From Mesenet sp031546805 (GTDB lineage: Bacteria; Pseudomonadota; Alphaproteobacteria; Rickettsiales; Anaplasmataceae), in NCBI GenBank assembly GCA_031546805.1, contig JAVBJW010000043.1:1-16169 (forward strand): DNA of 16,169 nt, read 5' to 3'. Made by a program: the position numbers and the translations under genes. The notes below the pieces were generated by a model that had not been told where the DNA came from, searched no databases, and saw only the letters and a program-made list of their open reading frames with translations. Positions 12,775 through 16,169 of this stretch are shown in pieces; within the stretch, counting starts at the first letter, position 1; every line of letters begins with the position of its first letter.

Positions 12775-15645
12775 ATGGATGGTTTTATTCGTATAAAAGG
12801 TGCCAGAGAGCATAACTTACGCAACATTGATGTTGACATACCAAAAAATAAATTAATTGTAATAAGCGGAATTAGTGGTTCTGGGAAATCTACGCTTGCT
12901 TTTGATACAATATATGCAGAAGGTCGACGCCGTTATGTGGAGAGTCTTTCATCTTATGCCCGTCAGTTTTTAAATATGCATGATAAACCTGATGTTGAAT
13001 CAATTACTGGATTATCACCTGCTATATCCATAAATCAAAAATCAATCACAAAAAACCCAAGGTCAACTGTTGGTACAATAACAGAAATTTATGATTATTT
13101 ACGCCTTATGTATGCTCGTATTGGTACTGCATATTCACCGGCAACAGGTAAGCCAATTACAAAACAAACTACCACACAAATCACAGATGTGATAATGGCT
13201 CTGCCAAAGGAAACGAAAATATATATTTTAGCAGGAATTGTACATGGACGGAAAGGTGAGCATCAAAAAGAAATATTAGAAATAAAAAAACAAGGCTATA
13301 CTAAACTAAAAATTGACGGGAAGGTATATGATGTCAGTGATTTACCACAATTAGATAAAAACAAAAAGCACGATATATTTGTTATAGTAGATACAATATC
13401 AGTTACAGATGATCTTGGTAATCACTTACTTAGTAGTATTAAAGTAGCGTTAAAACTTGGTAATGGCTTAATACATGTTGAAGTCATCAGCTTGCCAGAT
13501 GCTAATAATTCAGATTATTACTGTGGTCAAATACTAGCTTTTTCAGAAAATTTTGCTTGTCCTGAATCTGGATTTACAATTGAAGAAATAGAGCCCAGGT
13601 TATTTTCTTTTAATAGTCCTTACGGGGCTTGTAGCGTATGTGATGGACTAGGGAAAAAGCTAAGTATTGATGTTAAGCTTATTATACCAGATGGAAATTT
13701 ATCTATTGCAGATGGTGCTTTAAAGCCAATAGGTCCTATCAATACATATACTACAGTTCAGCGTTCTCATTCTTATACAGTAAGATATTTAATTCACACA
13801 ATTTTAGTATTAACAAAACTATATAATTTTGATCTTAATCAACAGTGGAATGAGTTGGACAAAGATGTAAAAGATGTAATTCTTTTTGGTTCTGGTAATC
13901 AAGCAATAGAAATTAACTATAGAGACGAGGACAGTAATAACTTTAATGTAAAAAAGCCATTTCCTGGTTTAATTAGTCTACTAGAAAATGAGCGAGAAAT
14001 AGGTGTAGGTAGTGTGGAAAAATACTACAGCACTATATGTTGTAACAATTGCCATGGGTTTAGATTAAAAAGAGAAGCCCTATCAATTAAGATATGCAAT
14101 AAACATATAGGCGAAGTTACAAATCTTGCCATAAATGAAGCTCTTATATGGTTTAAAGAGTTAACTGTAGGACTTACTGAGCAACAAAATAAAATATCAG
14201 AAAAAATATTAGATGAGATAATAAAACGACTTAGTTTTTTAAAAAATGTAGGATTGGACTATTTAACACTTGATCGTGAATCTGGTACTCTCTCTGGTGG
14301 CGAAAGTCAAAGAATTAGACTTGCATCACAAATTGGCTCAGGTTTAACAGGCATTTTATATGTTTTGGATGAACCGTCTATCGGCTTACACCAATGTGAC
14401 AATGACTTGCTTATAAAAACTCTAAAAGATTTAAGAGATATTGGTAATACAGTTATTGTTGTTGAGCATGATGAAGACTCAATTAGGAGTGCTGATTATG
14501 TAATTGATATTGGTCCTGGAGCTGGAGCAAGTGGTGGCATGATAGTTGCTCAAGGTACGCCAGAGGAAATTATGGAGAATCCAAATAGCGTAACAGGTCA
14601 GTATCTAAGTAAAAGTAAAATAATTCCTATTCCAAATAAACGCAAAGATTCAGGTAGGTACATTGAAGTAATTGGTGCATGCGAAAACAATTTACAGGAG
14701 ATAGATGTTAAATTTCCTATTGGTAATTTTATCTGTGTTACTGGAGTATCTGGCGGAGGAAAATCAAGTTTAATTATTGAAACACTGTATAAGTATATAG
14801 CATATAGAATATATGGTTCTTCTAAGCAATATGGTAAGTGTACTACTATAAAAGGACTTGAATATATAGATAAAGTTATAGAAATAGACCAATCACCAAT
14901 AGGAAGAACACCAGCATCAAATCCAGCAACTTACGTTGAATTGTTTATCCATATACGGAATTGGTTTGTAGGTCTACAAGAATCTAGAGCACGTGGGTAT
15001 ACAATAAGTAGATTTTCTTTTAATGTAAAAGGCGGAAGATGTGAAGCATGTAAAGGAGATGGGTATTTAAAAATAGAGATGCACTTCTTACCTAATGTTT
15101 ACGTTAAATGTGAACAATGCGGAGGACGTAGGTATAATCGTGAAACTTTAGAAATTACATATAAAGGTAAATCGATAGCTGATGTTTTAGATATGACAGT
15201 TGATCAAGCTTGTGACCTTTTTGCAAACATGCAGCTCATTAAAGAAAAATTAGTTTCACTTCAGGAAGTTGGTGTGGGCTATATAAAACTTGGCCAGCCA
15301 TCGACTACTTTATCCGGTGGTGAAGCCCAAAGAATTAAATTATCCAAAGAATTATCTAAACGCTCTACAGGAAAAACATTGTATATCCTTGATGAACCAA
15401 CAACTGGTCTACACTTTGAAGATATAAATAACCTTCTCAAAATGCTACATAAATTAGTTGACTTGGGTAATACAGTTATAGTTATTGAGCACAATTTACA
15501 TGTAATCAAAACAGCAGACCATATAATAGATATTGGTCCTGGGGGTGGTATAAGAGGAGGAAGAGTTATTGCTGCTTGCTCTCCGAATGAGATAGTTAAT
15601 ATTCCAGAGAGTATAACTGGTAAGTATTTAAAATCTTATCAATGA
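12775..15645 (+). CDS. uvrA: Excinuclease ABC subunit A
   Basis: UvrA dimers find bulky DNA lesions and load UvrB in nucleotide excision repair. The 956-residue product is full length. Seen in order: Walker A GISGSGKST (32-40), the UvrB-binding region after QFLNMHDKPDVESITGLSPA, a first zinc-module area with Cys262, Cys286 and Cys289 but Ser265 where a fourth cysteine could stand, ABC signature LSGGESQ (506-512) and Walker B DEP (532-534). The second half has Walker A GVSGGGKSS (657-665), the zinc finger Cys756-Cys759/Cys779-Cys782, signature LSGGEAQ (846-852) and DEPTTGLH (from 873). The frame opens from TTG 12751, but ATG 12775 (MDGFIRIKGAREHNL) matches the family N-terminus. It stands alone, divergent from porin 2, with no SOS box seen. 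uvrB and uvrC are not in the window. Confidence 0.96.
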   Translation: MDGFIRIKGAREHNLRNIDVDIPKNKLIVISGISGSGKSTLAFDTIYAEGRRRYVESLSSYARQFLNMHDKPDVESITGLSPAISINQKSITKNPRSTVGTITEIYDYLRLMYARIGTAYSPATGKPITKQTTTQITDVIMALPKETKIYILAGIVHGRKGEHQKEILEIKKQGYTKLKIDGKVYDVSDLPQLDKNKKHDIFVIVDTISVTDDLGNHLLSSIKVALKLGNGLIHVEVISLPDANNSDYYCGQILAFSENFACPESGFTIEEIEPRLFSFNSPYGACSVCDGLGKKLSIDVKLIIPDGNLSIADGALKPIGPINTYTTVQRSHSYTVRYLIHTILVLTKLYNFDLNQQWNELDKDVKDVILFGSGNQAIEINYRDEDSNNFNVKKPFPGLISLLENEREIGVGSVEKYYSTICCNNCHGFRLKREALSIKICNKHIGEVTNLAINEALIWFKELTVGLTEQQNKISEKILDEIIKRLSFLKNVGLDYLTLDRESGTLSGGESQRIRLASQIGSGLTGILYVLDEPSIGLHQCDNDLLIKTLKDLRDIGNTVIVVEHDEDSIRSADYVIDIGPGAGASGGMIVAQGTPEEIMENPNSVTGQYLSKSKIIPIPNKRKDSGRYIEVIGACENNLQEIDVKFPIGNFICVTGVSGGGKSSLIIETLYKYIAYRIYGSSKQYGKCTTIKGLEYIDKVIEIDQSPIGRTPASNPATYVELFIHIRNWFVGLQESRARGYTISRFSFNVKGGRCEACKGDGYLKIEMHFLPNVYVKCEQCGGRRYNRETLEITYKGKSIADVLDMTVDQACDLFANMQLIKEKLVSLQEVGVGYIKLGQPSTTLSGGEAQRIKLSKELSKRSTGKTLYILDEPTTGLHFEDINNLLKMLHKLVDLGNTVIVIEHNLHVIKTADHIIDIGPGGGIRGGRVIAACSPNEIVNIPESITGKYLKSYQ

Positions 15646-15765
15646 TTCTATCATCTTCAAGACTGTTAAGATACAATTGTACTTTACTTCTATCTTCTTG
15701 AGTTAGAGGAACATGATCTTCTTCTAAGCGATTAATTACTGTTTGATGTATATATGTATATGCAT
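15596..15765 (-). pseudogene. Small frameshifted reading frame, function unknown
   Basis: On the minus strand a strong GGAGG (15775-15771) sits 5 bases before an ATG (15765), but that frame stops after nine codons. One frame over, a coding-like stretch reads HQTVINRLEEDHVPLTQEDR then SKVQLYLNSLEDDRIIDKIL and ends at a stop at 15596-15598, inside the 3' end of uvrA on the opposite strand. The shift can be placed in the slippage-prone ATATACATATATACAT repeat, where removing 1 base would give an intact product of about 56 residues, acidic and helical. I do not recognise it. It may be a broken gene, a variable-length (phase-variable) gene, or a chance frame. Confidence 0.4.
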
Positions 15766-15940
15766 TTTATCCTCCTATTATTCTTAATATTATTAGATAC
15801 TTTTTTAAAGGTTAACGCTTTATTTATGGGGAACTGAAAATTTTTCGGTTGAACAAGATAACATAAATCAGCAATCATCTAATGATATAACAACAGGACT
15901 TTTTAACTCTCCACAAGATGGTCAAGCCTCCACCATTTAG
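15754..15940 (+). pseudogene. Broken small exported protein, truncated at an IS200-type end
   Basis: From ATG 15754 or 15760 the frame encodes a signal-peptide-like segment HFILLLFLILLDTFLKVNA and stops at 15837. Shifting by 1 base near 15818, the neighbouring frame continues YLWGTENFSVEQDNINQQSS then NDITTGLFNSPQDGQASTI, stopping at TAG 15938-15940. Joined, this would be a precursor of about 60 residues, a hydrophobic leader followed by a polar, Asn/Gln/Ser-rich mature part. The stop lies in the hairpin of the adjacent IS200-type remnant, so the original gene was probably longer and cut by that insertion. Its start overlaps the start of the small minus-strand frame. Not recognised; a chance pairing of frames is possible. 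Confidence 0.35.
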
Positions 15941-15945
15941 GTGGA
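15929..15945. repeat. Short GC-rich hairpin at the IS200/IS605 remnant end
   Basis: TCCACC-ATTTA-GGTGGA, a perfect 6-base stem with a 5-base loop in an otherwise AT-rich region, directly before the transposase remnant. IS200/IS605 elements carry subterminal hairpins bound by TnpA, and this is in the right place for one. Confidence 0.5.
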
Positions 15946-16169
15946 AGAACTTTAGTTTATCAAGATCACAAGTTATACCTTATAGCGATAGTAGCAGAAA
16001 TATCTGAAGAAATGGGGATTAAGATAGAAAATGGAGTAGTGTTATCTGATCATTTGCATCTATTTGTAGTAATACCGCCTCATATATCTGCTAGCGATTT
16101 TGTGCTAAAGGTAGGTCGTAGTGTAAGATTCAGCAAGAATTTCTAGAATTGAAGAAATATATTGGGGCA
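15941..16169 (+). pseudogene. IS200/IS605-family TnpA transposase remnant (runs off window)
   Basis: TnpA is a single-strand HUH transposase. The plus-strand frame reads GGRTLVYQDHKLYLIAIV, then EISEEMGIKIENGVVLSDHL, then HLFVVIPPHISASDFVLK. The DHLHLFV block has the His-x-His metal-binding pair of the Y1 family and PPHISASDFV is a typical IS200 motif. After KVGRSV the frame shifts: the neighbouring frame gives KIQQEFLELKKYIG, matching the family ELKKRYWG, with an in-frame stop near GRS. About 35 residues normally present between the Y-region start (LVYQDH) and the helix before EEMGIKIE are missing. The catalytic tyrosine region would lie beyond the window edge. An internal deletion and frameshift make this dead. 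Confidence 0.7.

Noticed and set aside
13558..13641. UvrA first zinc module has Ser265 where a cysteine is found in the E. coli protein
   Set aside because: From memory, alphaproteobacterial UvrA proteins commonly read CP.SGFTI..IEPRLFSFN here, so the serine is probably a lineage feature and not a defect.
1..16169. tRNA, rRNA, riboswitch or CRISPR array
   Set aside because: No cloverleaf with conserved TTC arm, no rRNA sequence, no regularly spaced repeats were seen by eye on either strand; a dedicated covariance search would be needed to exclude small RNAs.

Overview
The window is AT-rich and gene-dense, and its gene set points to an obligate intracellular alphaproteobacterium of the Rickettsiales, most likely Anaplasmataceae and Wolbachia-like. 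The evidence is reductive housekeeping genes with weak Shine-Dalgarno sites, an orphan HK97-type portal/prohead-protease pair, small porins, and several decayed insertion sequences of three families. The genus is inferred from protein style and was not tested by a search.

Left edge (1-1609): a graveyard of transposases. A degenerate IS5-family element (about 146-893, with imperfect terminal inverted repeats) lies inside a broken IS4/Tn5-like transposase whose N-terminal part is at 894-1229 and whose probable later part runs off the window at 1-145. The next 380 bases hold no recognisable gene.

1610-3424 (+): an HK97-family portal protein and a prohead protease, with no terminase or capsid beside them. 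This looks like a phage or gene-transfer-agent remnant kept intact.

3446-5412 (-): nadD, rsmH (mraW) and bolA in one orientation. An unexplained 35-codon open frame runs on from the rsmH stop. At 5535-6407 (+) a 290-residue protein of unknown function with one alanine/glycine-rich hydrophobic region has its own promoter and terminator.

6459-8928: prs-gatC (-) are tightly coupled; the gatC ribosome site sits inside the prs end and the start is TTG. They diverge from mrp/apbC (+), an Fe-S carrier ATPase that lacks the usual C-terminal CxxC. Good promoter matches face each way between them.

8940-12603 (-): two tandem paralogous porins, then hemF (aerobic coproporphyrinogen oxidase) and a membrane-anchored TlpA/CcmG-type thioredoxin. 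hemF and the thioredoxin gene are 1 base apart, joining haem synthesis to probable cytochrome c maturation.

12775-15645 (+): uvrA. Beyond it (15596-16169) are two small frameshifted reading frames on opposite strands and a decayed IS200/IS605 transposase, which appears to truncate one of them. No tRNA, rRNA or CRISPR array was seen. No complete new multi-gene system is evident; the least explained items are the 290-residue protein, the orphan portal/protease pair, the cysteine-poor Mrp and the broken small genes at the right end.
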